Assembly (NCBI RefSeq): GCF_019400745.1
Contig: NZ_WJIB01000006.1
Span: forward strand, 1 to 64,000
From: Cohnella sp. CFH 77786
GTDB taxonomy: Bacteria > Bacillota > Bacilli > Paenibacillales > Paenibacillaceae
Direction of reading: 5' to 3'
Length of the DNA: 64,000 nucleotides
The notes beneath the pieces were generated by a model that was given only the letters and a program-made list of their open reading frames with translations, was not told the origin of the DNA and made no database searches. The translations under genes were made by a program, and so were the position numbers. How positions within the stretch are numbered: the first letter of the stretch is position 1; each line of letters opens with the position of its first letter. Shown in pieces: positions 53,149 to 61,818 of this stretch.

Positions 53149-53949
53149 TTACTCATACAAGTGCGGCCGCCGGTCGGCGAAGACGGGGATCCGTCCGCGC
53201 ACGTCGTCCACCAACGCCATGTCGATTTCGGCTTCCAGCACCGTTTCTTCTTCCCCGGCTTCGGCCAATACCTCGCCCCACGGATCGATGACCATCGAAT
53301 GGCCGAAAAACGAGGTGCCTCCGCTCATCCCGACCGTGTTGCAGGAAACGACGAACATCTGGTTCTCGATCGCTCTCGCTTGGAGCAGCGTTCTCCAGTG
53401 ATGCAGGCGCGGATGCGGCCATTCGGCCGGCACGAACAGGATCTTGGCGCCTTCCAATGCCAGCCTGCGGGCGAGTTCCGGAAAACGAATGTCATAGCAG
53501 ATCATCGCGCCTGCCGGAACGCCCTCCAGCTCGAAGCGGCCGGGACGTTCTCCCGCCCGGAGGTGCAAATGTTCGTCCATCAGCTGGAACAGGTGGATTT
53601 TCGAGTATTCGGCGATTTCCCTTCCGTCCCGCCCGAACGCGTGAATCGTGTTCGTGACGCCGCCTTCCGCGCGTTTCTCCGCTACGGATCCGGCCAGCAC
53701 GTTCACCTGGTGTTCGCGGCAGAAGGCCGAGAAGAAAGCTTTCGTCCGTTCGCCGGACGGATCGGCCAGCTCTCCGATCCGGTCCAGCGCATAACCGGTG
53801 TTCCACATTTCCGGCAGCACCAGAACATCCGGCTTCGGATCGCGCGATACCGCGTCCGTCATCCATCGCTGCATGCGGGCGAAATTGTCCTCCGGGTTCC
53901 CCGCTTCTATGTTCATCTGGATCAGCGCCAGTCGCAAATTTCCCGTCAC
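53149..53949 (-). CDS. mtnU: Carbon-nitrogen hydrolase, methionine salvage omega-amidase type
   Basis: A 266-aa nitrilase-fold protein with the triad Glu47 (VLPEMWNTG), Lys117 (YSKIHLF) and Cys151 (ICYDIRFPE). B. subtilis MtnU (YkrU) is the counterpart, next to the aminotransferase MtnE in the salvage cluster. It would hydrolyse 2-oxoglutaramate formed when glutamine is the amino donor for the final transamination. The GTG at 53949 has GGAGGG 7 nt upstream. It is divergent from mtnE, with 151 bp between; no S-box riboswitch is visible there. Confidence 0.88.
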   Translation of the reverse strand: MTGNLRLALIQMNIEAGNPEDNFARMQRWMTDAVSRDPKPDVLVLPEMWNTGYALDRIGELADPSGERTKAFFSAFCREHQVNVLAGSVAEKRAEGGVTNTIHAFGRDGREIAEYSKIHLFQLMDEHLHLRAGERPGRFELEGVPAGAMICYDIRFPELARRLALEGAKILFVPAEWPHPRLHHWRTLLQARAIENQMFVVSCNTVGMSGGTSFFGHSMVIDPWGEVLAEAGEEETVLEAEIDMALVDDVRGRIPVFADRRPHLYE

Positions 53950-54100
53950 GCTTGTCCCTCCGATATTTCGTCAAAATGGAATGCTCTCATCGTACCCGAT
54001 CGGAGACGGCTCGGCAATATGCCTCTTCCATTGCCCTGGCCAGTCCGTTATGCTACAGTCAACCTATCTTATCCATTTGCCAGACGGAGCGTGACGATTT

Positions 54101-55285
54101 TTGAAGACTTATACGATCCAGCCGGCACACCGAATCCGGACGCTGCCCAAACAGTTTTTCGCCGCGCTAGTGACCAAAGCGAACGCCCGCATCGCCATGG
54201 GCCGCGACGTGATCAATCTCGGACAAGGCAACCCGGATATGCCGACGCCGCCGCATATCGTGCAGACGCTGCAGAAAGCGGCGGCCAACCCCGCCTATCA
54301 CAAGTATCCTCCCTTTCGCGGCTATCCGTTTCTGAAGGAGGCCGTCGCCAAGCGCTACGAAGAGGATTACGGCGTCCGCTTGGACCCGGCGGCGGAAGTC
54401 GCGATTCTGTTCGGCGGCAAAACCGGTCTCGTGGAAATCAGCCAATGCCTGCTGAACCCGGGAGACGTCTGCCTGGTCCCCGACCCCGGCTATCCCGATT
54501 ACTGGTCCGGCGTCGCGCTGGCGGAAGCCGAAATGGCCTTTATGCCGCTTACGGCCGAGCGCAAGTTCTTGCCCGATTTCAGCCGGATCGATGCGGAAAC
54601 GCTGCGTCGGGCCAAGCTGATGTTCCTGAACTACCCGAACAATCCGACGGCCGCGACGGCAACCCCCGCCTTCTACGAGGAAACCGTCGCTTTCGCGCGC
54701 AAGCATGAGATCGTGGTCGCCAGCGATTTTGCATACGGAGCGATCGGCTTCGACGGCAAACGGCCGGTCAGCTTCCTCGAGACTCCCGGGGCCAAGGAAG
54801 TCGGAGTCGAGTTCTATACCGCGTCGAAAACCTACAATATGGCCGGATGGCGCGTCGGCTTCGCGCTCGGCAACGCCGCCGTCATCGAAATGCTGAACCT
54901 GATCCAGGACCACTACTATTGCAGCCTCTTCGGCGGCATCCAGGAAGCGGCGGCCGAAGCGCTGACCGGATCCCAGGAGCCGGTCAAGGAGCTCGTCGCG
55001 ACCTACGAACGGAGACGCGACGCGTTGTATGCGGCGCTAGAGCGGATCGGATGGAGAGCGGATAAACCAGCCGGCTCCTTCTTCTGCTGGCTGCCGGTGC
55101 CGGAAGGGTACACGTCCGAATCGTTCGCCGATCTGCTGCTCGAGGAAGCCGACGTCGTCGTCGCTCCGGGCAACGGCTTCGGCTCCTCCGGCGAAGGGTA
55201 TGTCCGGCTCGGCCTGCTCGCCCCGGAGGCTCGCCTGGAAGAAGCCGCGGAGCGGATCGGAAGGCTGGGCTTGTTCAGGAACTAA
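54101..55285 (+). CDS. mtnE: PLP-dependent aminotransferase, methionine salvage (MtnE type)
   Basis: A 394-aa class I aminotransferase. The PLP lysine is Lys243 in YTASKTYNMAGWRVGFALG. Other blocks are LGQGNPDMPTPPHIV, PDPGYPDYW and LNYPNNPTAAT. The position next to mtnU and near mtnWXB supports the role of converting 4-methylthio-2-oxobutanoate to methionine. TTG start at 54101 with GGAG about 11 nt upstream. A short AACCGG/CCGGTT hairpin with TTTCTTT follows the stop (55283-55304). Confidence 0.85.
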   Translation: MKTYTIQPAHRIRTLPKQFFAALVTKANARIAMGRDVINLGQGNPDMPTPPHIVQTLQKAAANPAYHKYPPFRGYPFLKEAVAKRYEEDYGVRLDPAAEVAILFGGKTGLVEISQCLLNPGDVCLVPDPGYPDYWSGVALAEAEMAFMPLTAERKFLPDFSRIDAETLRRAKLMFLNYPNNPTAATATPAFYEETVAFARKHEIVVASDFAYGAIGFDGKRPVSFLETPGAKEVGVEFYTASKTYNMAGWRVGFALGNAAVIEMLNLIQDHYYCSLFGGIQEAAAEALTGSQEPVKELVATYERRRDALYAALERIGWRADKPAGSFFCWLPVPEGYTSESFADLLLEEADVVVAPGNGFGSSGEGYVRLGLLAPEARLEEAAERIGRLGLFRN

Positions 55286-55304
55286 CCGGATTGGGCCGGT
55301 TTTC

Positions 55305-55333
55305 TTTACAAGGCTTGCGGCGCATGGTATTCT
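55305..55333 (+). promoter_or_regulatory. Promoter of the T-box/proBAC-mtnWXB operon
   Basis: TTTACA (55305-55310) and TATTCT (55328-55333) are 17 nt apart, giving a start near 55340, just before the T-box stem I. It overlaps the 3' end of the mtnE terminator hairpin. Confidence 0.5.
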
Positions 55334-55339
55334 GAGGAA

Positions 55340-55578
55340 AACGCATTGACGGGACCAACACGCGGAACCGGGCAAATCAGAGAGTAAATTCCGCAGGCTG
55401 AGAGAATTTACGTTGACCCCCGCATCCCCCACCCCCGAGCGGCCGGCGACAAACCGGACAGTTCCTGCTGTTATCAGGATTCGAGAGGACGGCTGCAAGC
55501 CTAGGCACATGGCCGTCAACGAAGGTGGTACCGCGGAAGCCGAGCTTCCGTCCTTTGCGGACGGGGGCTTTTTATTTT
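55340..55578 (+). promoter_or_regulatory. T-box riboswitch, proline type
   Basis: The canonical T-box AACGAAGGTGGTACCGCGG is at 55518-55536, followed by a terminator hairpin (GCCGAGCTTCCGTCC with GGACGGGGGC, 55540-55569) and TTTTTATTTT. Upstream, stem I contains AGAGAG near 55379 and GGCTGAGAGA around 55397, both usual stem I motifs. The 3' side of the specifier loop reads CGTTGACCCCCGC, where CCC or CCG (55417-55421) is a proline codon. The T-box bulge UGGU fits a tRNA ending in ACCA. Uncharged tRNA-Pro should turn the downstream operon on. Confidence 0.9.
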
Positions 55579-55631
55579 GTAAACGCAATGTCGGCGCATC
55601 GTCCAAACGACGAAGCCCTTCTCCTCCCAAA

Positions 55632-55822
55632 ATAGTGGGAAAAAGGTACCACTAATGATCTCCAGTCACGGGCTTGGAACGTAATAGACGGAAATTCTCC
55701 CACTAATGTTCGATAATGGACCAACAATCGGTTGAATGAATGCAATTAGTGGTATGTTTTCCACCTAAATGGACTAGAACGGACTGAAATCGGAAGATTA
55801 GTGGGGGGTTTTCCCATTATTT
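55632..55822. repeat. Paired intergenic repeat units (CCACTAAT / ATTAGTGG) between T-box and proB
   Basis: CCACTAAT occurs at 55649 and 55700 (period 51); its reverse ATTAGTGG occurs at 55745 and 55797 (period 52). TAGTGGGAAAA (55633) and TTTTCCCATTA (55809) bound the block. So the units run in one orientation, then the other. The block and its flanks (55579-55862) are AT-richer and form an unusually long gap between the T-box terminator and proB. Confidence 0.75.
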
Positions 55823-55862
55823 CGGAATTTGACACCGGTAGCGAAAGGCAGGTATCCCAAAA

Positions 55863-56990
55863 ATGAGGCAAAGGATCGTCGTCAAAATCGGAAGCAGCTC
55901 CCTCACCGCCGACGAAGGCGGGCTGGAGCGTAGCAAAGTCGGATTCCTCGCCGATGAGCTCGCCTCCTTGCACGCCTCCGGCCACGACGTGCTCCTCGTG
56001 ACGTCGGGCGCCGTGGCCGCCGGTTTCCGCAGCATCGGCTATGCCGTCCGGCCCAAGCTGGTGCACGAGAAGCAAGCGGCCGCCGCCGTCGGCCAAGCCC
56101 TGCTCATGCAGGCTTACCACGAGGCGTTCGGCAGCCATGGCATTTCGGTCGCGCAAATCTTGCTCACCCGGCCGGATTTCGGCAACCGAAGCCGCGCCCT
56201 GAACGCCCGGCGGACGATCGAGGAGCTGCTCAAGCAGCGGGTCATCCCGATTTTCAACGAGAACGACACGGTCGCCGTCGACGAATTGAAGTTCGGCGAG
56301 AACGATACGCTGTCCGCGCAGACGGCGAACTTGGTCAAGGCCGACGGCCTGTACATCCTCACGGACATGGACGGGCTGTACACCGCCGACCCGCGGAAGA
56401 CGCCGGACGCCGAGAAGATCGGACGCGTCGACGTCATCTCCGAAGATTTGTACCGGATCGCGAGCGGCGCCGGGTCGGCCGTCGGAACGGGCGGTATGCG
56501 CTCCAAAATCGAAGCCGCGCGGATCGCCATGCAGGGCGGCATTCCGACATTCATCGGAAAAGTCGCCAAGCCGGGCGACCTACGGGCCGCAGTGGCAGGT
56601 GACGGCAGGGGCACTTACTTCTCCTCCTCTCTCCACTCCCTCTCCGCCAAGAAGCAATGGATCGGCTTCCTTTCGGTGCCCCAAGGCCGCATCCACGTCG
56701 ACGCGGGAGCCGAATCGGCTTTGCTGCACGGGGGCAAAAGCCTGCTCCCCGCCGGGATCGTCTCCGTGGAAGGGGAGTTCCATCCCGGAGATGTCGTGGA
56801 AGTTGCCGGTCCGGATGGCAGGACGCTCGGCAGGGGCGTCACCCATTACGCTTCCTGGCAAGTGACTGCGGTGGCGAAGCTCGGCACCGAAGAAGCGATG
56901 AAACGGGTCGAAGTGTCCCGTGTAGAAGTCATCCACCGCGACGAATGGGTCGCGACCCCGATTTTGAAGGAGGCTGGTTCCCATGAGTGA
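55863..56990 (+). CDS. proB: Glutamate 5-kinase
   Basis: A 375-aa protein with an N-terminal kinase domain (VVKIGSSSLTADEGG, LLVTSGAVAAGF, PIFNENDTVAVDELKFGENDTLSA, LTDMDGLYTADP, GTGGMRSKIEAARIA) and a C-terminal PUA domain (residues ~280-365). It phosphorylates glutamate, the first step of proline synthesis. AGGCAGGT before the ATG is a weak ribosome-binding site. Overlaps proA by 8 bp. Transcription should depend on the upstream T-box. Confidence 0.96.
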   Translation: MRQRIVVKIGSSSLTADEGGLERSKVGFLADELASLHASGHDVLLVTSGAVAAGFRSIGYAVRPKLVHEKQAAAAVGQALLMQAYHEAFGSHGISVAQILLTRPDFGNRSRALNARRTIEELLKQRVIPIFNENDTVAVDELKFGENDTLSAQTANLVKADGLYILTDMDGLYTADPRKTPDAEKIGRVDVISEDLYRIASGAGSAVGTGGMRSKIEAARIAMQGGIPTFIGKVAKPGDLRAAVAGDGRGTYFSSSLHSLSAKKQWIGFLSVPQGRIHVDAGAESALLHGGKSLLPAGIVSVEGEFHPGDVVEVAGPDGRTLGRGVTHYASWQVTAVAKLGTEEAMKRVEVSRVEVIHRDEWVATPILKEAGSHE

Positions 56991-58230
56991 AGTGAAAGCC
57001 AAAGCGCTGGCGGCCCAGGAAACGACCGGCATTCTGGCCCGGTTGACCACGGAAGCGAAAAACGGCGCGCTGGGCGGAATGGCCGACGCTCTGCTGTCGG
57101 GCGCGCAGGAAATCATAAAAGCGAACGAAGAAGATTTGGCCCGCGGCCGCGAGTCGGGCACCTCCCCCTCGCTGCTCGACCGGCTGAAGCTGAACGAAGA
57201 GCGGATCGCCGGCATCGCCGAAGGCATCCGCCAAATCATCGCCTTGCCTGACCCGGTCGGCGATCTTCTCGAAAGCTACACGCGGCCCAACGGCATGCAT
57301 ATCGAGAAACGGCGCGTGCCGCTCGGCGTCGTCGGGATGATTTACGAAGCCCGCCCGAACGTGACGGTTGACGCCGCCGCCCTGTGCCTGAAGACGGGCA
57401 ACGCGGTCGTCCTCCGCGGCGGCTCCTCCGCCCTCTCCTCCAACCGGTGCATCGTCCGGATCCTGCGCGAAGCGCTGGCCATAACGGAAATCCCGCCGGA
57501 CGCGATCCAGCTGATCGAGGATCCGAGCCGCGGCTCCGTGGATGAAATGCTGAAGCTGAACGGGCTTCTGGACGTCGTCATTCCCAGAGGCGGCGCCTCG
57601 CTGATCCAGAACGTCATTCAGAATGCCACGGTTCCCGTGATCGAGACGGGTGCGGGCATTTGCCACACGTTCTTGGACGATACCGCCGACCCGGGCATGG
57701 CGGAAGCGATCGCCCTGAACGCCAAGATGCAGCGCCCTTCCGTCTGCAACTCCATGGAGACGCTTCTGGTCCACCAGGGGTACGCCGGGCGGCATCTCCC
57801 CGCGCTGGCCGCGAAATTCCGGGAGGCCGGCGCCGAGCTCAAAGGCTGCGTACGAGCCCGCGCTCTCGTGCCGGAAATGGCCGCCGCGACCGATCAAGAT
57901 TACGCCACGGAGTACAACGACTACATCCTCAACGTCAAGATCGTGGACGGCTTGGACGAGGCGCTGGCCCATATCCGCCGTTTCGGAACGAAGCATTCGG
58001 AATGCATCGTAACCGAAACCGGAGAGAACGCCGGCCGGTTCCTGCAGGAGGTCGACGCCGCGGCGGTTTACCACAACGTCTCGACCCGTTTCACCGACGG
58101 CTTCGAATTCGGATTCGGCGCAGAGATCGGCATCAGCACGCAGAAGCTTCACGTCCGCGGCCCGATGGGCTTGCCGGCGCTCACTTCCACCAAGTACCGG
58201 ATCGTCGGCTCCGGCCAGATCCGCGGTTAA
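56983..58230 (+). CDS. proA: Glutamate-5-semialdehyde dehydrogenase (gamma-glutamyl phosphate reductase)
   Basis: A 415-aa protein with YEARPNVTVDAAALCLKTGNAVVLRGGSSALSSN, IETGAGICHTFLDD (catalytic Cys227), KMQRPSVCNSMETLLVH and GFEFGFGAEIGISTQKLHVRGPMGL. It reduces gamma-glutamyl phosphate to the semialdehyde. AAGGAGG is upstream of the ATG, which lies inside the end of proB. Confidence 0.96.
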   Translation: MSEVKAKALAAQETTGILARLTTEAKNGALGGMADALLSGAQEIIKANEEDLARGRESGTSPSLLDRLKLNEERIAGIAEGIRQIIALPDPVGDLLESYTRPNGMHIEKRRVPLGVVGMIYEARPNVTVDAAALCLKTGNAVVLRGGSSALSSNRCIVRILREALAITEIPPDAIQLIEDPSRGSVDEMLKLNGLLDVVIPRGGASLIQNVIQNATVPVIETGAGICHTFLDDTADPGMAEAIALNAKMQRPSVCNSMETLLVHQGYAGRHLPALAAKFREAGAELKGCVRARALVPEMAAATDQDYATEYNDYILNVKIVDGLDEALAHIRRFGTKHSECIVTETGENAGRFLQEVDAAAVYHNVSTRFTDGFEFGFGAEIGISTQKLHVRGPMGLPALTSTKYRIVGSGQIRG

Positions 58231-58243
58231 GGAGATCAGGACA

Positions 58244-59134
58244 TTGAACGGAACTTCTTCCTCCCCTCTGGAGAATATTAACTTATGCTTCTACGGCGCA
58301 GGCGCGATGGCCGAAGCGATCCTCCGCGGCTTGACAGAAGCCAGGCTCGCGAGCCCGGAACGGATCACGGTCATGAACCGTCAGAACGGCGACCGGCTGG
58401 TTGAGCTGCAGCGCCGCTACGGCGTCGTTCCGGCTGTCCAGGACCACGCGAAGCAAGAGGCCCTGCGGAATGCGGACGTCATCGTGCTGGGCATGAAGCC
58501 GAAGGATTCCGCCGGCGCTTTGCGCGCCCTTGCGCCGTTACTGAGACCGGGACAGCTGATCGTGTCCGCCATCGCCGGGCTCTCGATCGGTACGATCGGA
58601 ACGCTGCTCGGCGATGGCCGCGCCATCGTGCGAACGATGCCGAACACCTCGAGCACGATCGGTCTCGGCGCGACCGGCATCAGCTTCTCGTCCGAGGTAT
58701 CCCCCGCCCAGCGCGAACTGGCGCTCGCGATGTTCGGCGCGGTCGGCATCAACGCCGTCGTCGAAGAGCCGCTCATCGAAGCCGTGAACGGCGTTTCCGG
58801 CAGCGGCCCCGCGTACGTCTATTATCTGATGGAAGCGATGATCGATGCGGGCATGAACCTCGGCTTGTCCCCGGAAGCCGCCCGCGAGCTGACGGTGCAG
58901 ACGGTGCTCGGCGCAGCCGAGATGGTTCGGCAAACCGGCGAGAACCCCGCCGAGCTTCGCAGGAAAGTGACCTCGCCGGGAGGCACGACGCAAGCCGCCA
59001 TCGAGACGCTGGAACGTTATCGGTTCCAGGAAGGCATGAACGCGGCCATCCTCCGCTGTGCGGAGAGGGCGCGGGAGATGGGCGAAGCGATCCGAGCGGA
59101 AGCGGAAGTGCCTTCGCTCGCGAGAAGCGAATAG
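58244..59134 (+). CDS. proC: Pyrroline-5-carboxylate reductase
   Basis: A 296-aa protein. It has the Rossmann motif CFYGAGAMAEAILRGL, MPNTSSTIGLGATGIS, VSGSGPAYVYYLMEAM and VTSPGGTTQAAIETLE. It makes proline from pyrroline-5-carboxylate. The TTG start has AAGGAG 9 nt upstream. It follows proA by 13 bp and precedes mtnW by 16 bp, so proline synthesis and methionine salvage genes share a transcript here. Confidence 0.95.
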   Translation: MNGTSSSPLENINLCFYGAGAMAEAILRGLTEARLASPERITVMNRQNGDRLVELQRRYGVVPAVQDHAKQEALRNADVIVLGMKPKDSAGALRALAPLLRPGQLIVSAIAGLSIGTIGTLLGDGRAIVRTMPNTSSTIGLGATGISFSSEVSPAQRELALAMFGAVGINAVVEEPLIEAVNGVSGSGPAYVYYLMEAMIDAGMNLGLSPEAARELTVQTVLGAAEMVRQTGENPAELRRKVTSPGGTTQAAIETLERYRFQEGMNAAILRCAERAREMGEAIRAEAEVPSLARSE

Positions 59135-59150
59135 GAAGGAAGGGATTTCC

Positions 59151-60380
59151 ATGAGTCAATCGTACAGCACGGCCACCTACAGGCTGTATGACGATAAGGC
59201 CGATTTCGACAAGAAAGCGCTCGGCATCGCGGTCGGGCTGACCGTCGGAAGCTGGACCGAATTGCCGGAAGTGGCGAAGCAGCAGATGGAGAAATATTTG
59301 GGCAAGGTTGTCTCGGTGGACGTCCATGAACCGGATACTGGCGAACGGGACAAGCGGTTCGCCGATATCACCATCGCGTATCCCGACCTGAACTTCAGCC
59401 GCGACCTCCCCGCCCTGCTCGTCACGGTGTTCGGAAAGCTCTCGATGGACGGCAGGATCAAGCTGCTGGACCTACAGCCGTCCTCCGAATTCCTCTCGGC
59501 GCTGCCTGGACCGAAATTCGGCGCAGCCGGCGTCCGGGACCTGCTCGGCGTCCGCGACCGACCGCTTGTCATGAGCATCTTCAAGTCCGTTGTCGGCTTC
59601 GATTTGGACAACCTGCGGGAGCAATTCCTGCAACAGGCGCTCGGCGGCGTCGACCTGATCAAGGATGACGAGATCCTGTTCGAGAACCCGCTCAGCCCGC
59701 TGGAAAAACGCGTTCCCGCGTGTATCGCGGCGGCCCGGGAAGCCCAGCAGCAAACCGGTCAGAAGCTGATTTACTTCACCAATTTGACCGGCCCCACCTT
59801 CAAGCTTCGGGACAACGCCCTGAGGGCGATCGAAGCGGGTGCGAACGGTCTGCTGTTCAACGTGCTTGCCTACGGTTTCGACGCGCTGGCCGGTCTGGCT
59901 GCCGATCCGGACATCGCGGTCCCGATCGCCGCCCATCCGGCCATGGCGGGCGCCTTGTACCCTTCCCCGCATTACGGCATCGCCGCCCCCTTGCTGCTCG
60001 GCAAGCTGATGCGGCTCGCGGGCGCGGACCTGTCCCTCTTCCCTTCGCCCTACGGCTCCGTCGTCATGCCGAAGGAAGAGAATCTGGCCGTCCGGGACGT
60101 CCTGCTGGACGCCAAATTGCCGCAGAAACCGGTGCTTCCGGTTCCGTCCGCGGGCATCCATCCGGGACTGGTCCCGCTCATTCTGCGCGATTTCGGTCCG
60201 GAGGTCGTCGTGAACGCGGGCGGCGGCGTGCACGGTCACCCCGGCGGGGCGGCAGCGGGCGGACGGGCGTTCCGCCAAGCCGTTGACGCGGTTCTCGGCG
60301 GAATCCCGCTCGAGGAATACGCGGTCAACCATGCCGAGCTGAAAACCGCCATCGATCGCTGGGGGGTACGGACCGCTTGA
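59151..60380 (+). CDS. mtnW: 2,3-diketo-5-methylthiopentyl-1-phosphate enolase (RuBisCO-like protein)
   Basis: A 409-aa type IV RuBisCO-like protein. The carbamylated-lysine block VDLIKDDEILFENP (K-D-D-E) and GPTFKLRDNALRAIEAGANGLLFNVL, IPSAGIHPGLVPLI-like, NAGGGVHGHPGG are present. It enolises 2,3-diketo-5-methylthiopentyl-1-phosphate. GGAAGGAAGGG precedes the ATG at 59151. The gene starts 16 bp after proC, with no room for a riboswitch. The stop overlaps mtnX (TTGA). Confidence 0.95.
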   Translation: MSQSYSTATYRLYDDKADFDKKALGIAVGLTVGSWTELPEVAKQQMEKYLGKVVSVDVHEPDTGERDKRFADITIAYPDLNFSRDLPALLVTVFGKLSMDGRIKLLDLQPSSEFLSALPGPKFGAAGVRDLLGVRDRPLVMSIFKSVVGFDLDNLREQFLQQALGGVDLIKDDEILFENPLSPLEKRVPACIAAAREAQQQTGQKLIYFTNLTGPTFKLRDNALRAIEAGANGLLFNVLAYGFDALAGLAADPDIAVPIAAHPAMAGALYPSPHYGIAAPLLLGKLMRLAGADLSLFPSPYGSVVMPKEENLAVRDVLLDAKLPQKPVLPVPSAGIHPGLVPLILRDFGPEVVVNAGGGVHGHPGGAAAGGRAFRQAVDAVLGGIPLEEYAVNHAELKTAIDRWGVRTA

Positions 60381-61069
60381 GCCCATCTTGCGCAAACACC
60401 CGTTTTCCCCGGCCGCCCGTGCTGTTTTGCGATTTCGACGGGACGATCACGTTAAGCGACAACATCGTCGCCATCATGAAGAAGTTCGATCCGCCCGGCG
60501 TGAAGGAGATCATCGACGGGATCGTCGGCGGAACGAAGTCGATCCGCGAGGGCGTCGGGGAAATGTTCGGCTTGCTCCCTTCTTCCGAGAACGAGGAAAT
60601 CCGCTCTTTCGTCCTGGAGACGGCAGGCATCCGGCCGGGCTTTCCCGAGCTGCTGGCCTGGTGCAAAGAGCACGAAGTTCCCTTCTACGTCACGAGCGGA
60701 GGCATCGATTTCTTCGTGTATCCGCTCCTCGAGCCGTTCGGCATTCCGGCGGACCATATTTATTGCAACGGCAGCGACTTCGAAGGCGAGAGGATCCGGA
60801 TCACGTGGCCGCACGCGTGCGATGACGAATGCTCCAATGATTGCGGGATGTGCAAAGCGACGATCATCCGCCGTTTCCCGCGCGACCGGCACTACCGCAT
60901 CCTGATCGGCGACAGCGTCACCGATTTCGCCGGCGCCAAGCTTGCCGATCTCGTATTCTCGCGTTCCCATCTCACGGACAAATGCCGGGAGCTCGGCCTG
61001 CCGCATATCCCGTTCGAGACGTTCCACGACATCATCCGTCACCTGGACCAAGGAGGCCCGTCTTCATGA
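60377..61069 (+). CDS. mtnX: 2-hydroxy-3-keto-5-methylthiopentenyl-1-phosphate phosphatase
   Basis: A 230-aa HAD-superfamily phosphatase with the nucleophile Asp in FCDFDGTITLSDN, a Ser/Thr motif VTSGGIDFFV and motif IV IGDSVTDFAGAK. It removes phosphate from the enol product of MtnW, giving acireductone. The TTG start overlaps the mtnW stop and the stop overlaps mtnB (ATGA), so all three are coupled. Confidence 0.95.
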   Translation: MSPSCANTRFPRPPVLFCDFDGTITLSDNIVAIMKKFDPPGVKEIIDGIVGGTKSIREGVGEMFGLLPSSENEEIRSFVLETAGIRPGFPELLAWCKEHEVPFYVTSGGIDFFVYPLLEPFGIPADHIYCNGSDFEGERIRITWPHACDDECSNDCGMCKATIIRRFPRDRHYRILIGDSVTDFAGAKLADLVFSRSHLTDKCRELGLPHIPFETFHDIIRHLDQGGPSS

Positions 61070-61719
61070 GCTTCGCCCTTATTCCGCTCGAAGAGAAGCA
61101 GCGCGTAATCGGCGAGTTGTCGGCGATCAAAGCCGATTTCGCTTCCCGCGGCTGGTTCGCCGGCACGAGCGGCAACCTGTCGATGCGCATCGGCGATTAC
61201 CGCCCCGATGCGTTCCATTTCGCGGTGACCGCGAGCGGCAAAGACAAATCCAAATCGACGCCCGAGGACTTCCTGTTCGTCGACCAGACGGGCAAAGCCT
61301 GCGAGACGACTCGGATGAAGCCGTCCGCGGAAACCGTCATCCATTGCGAAATCTACCGGCTTACGGGCTGCGGCGCCATTTTCCACACCCATACCGTGTT
61401 CAACAACCTGATCTCCGAGTGGTTCTGGGAGCGCCGCAGCGTCCCGATCGAAGGCGTCGAGCTGATCAAGGCGTTCAACATCTGGGACGAAGAAGCCGTG
61501 ATCGATGTGCCCATCGTCTCCAATTTCGCCGACGTGCCCCGGATCGTTCCGGAAGTGACCGAGCGGCTGAATCCCCGGATTCCCGGCATCCTGCTGCGCA
61601 AACACGGCATCTACGCCTGGGGCGAGGACGCGTTCGCGGCCAAACGGCATCTCGAGGCGTTCGAATTCCTGTTCGAGTACGCGTATCGCTGGGAGCTCCT
61701 TAAGGCCGGAAAAAAATAA
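61066..61719 (+). CDS. mtnB: Methylthioribulose-1-phosphate dehydratase
   Basis: A 217-aa class II aldolase/adducin-fold protein with SGNLSMRIG, the zinc ligands in FHTHTVFNN and the late His in LRKHGIYAWG. It dehydrates 5-methylthioribulose 1-phosphate. AAGGAGG is upstream of the ATG. In B. subtilis mtnD follows, but here a terminator ends the operon, so acireductone dioxygenase must be elsewhere. Confidence 0.95.
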   Translation: MSFALIPLEEKQRVIGELSAIKADFASRGWFAGTSGNLSMRIGDYRPDAFHFAVTASGKDKSKSTPEDFLFVDQTGKACETTRMKPSAETVIHCEIYRLTGCGAIFHTHTVFNNLISEWFWERRSVPIEGVELIKAFNIWDEEAVIDVPIVSNFADVPRIVPEVTERLNPRIPGILLRKHGIYAWGEDAFAAKRHLEAFEFLFEYAYRWELLKAGKK

Positions 61720-61729
61720 CGCAAATGAA

Positions 61730-61771
61730 AACCCGCCCGAAACCGCAAGGTCTCGGAGCGGGTTCATTTTT
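61730..61771 (+). terminator. Terminator after mtnB
   Basis: AACCCGC (61730-61736) and GCGGGTT (61758-61764) pair, with CCGA/TCGG extending the stem, followed by CATTTTTCG. Confidence 0.8.
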
Positions 61772-61818
61772 CGTTTTGTACGCTTTTTCGAAGGTCTCTT
61801 GCACGTTCTTTCGCCTGT

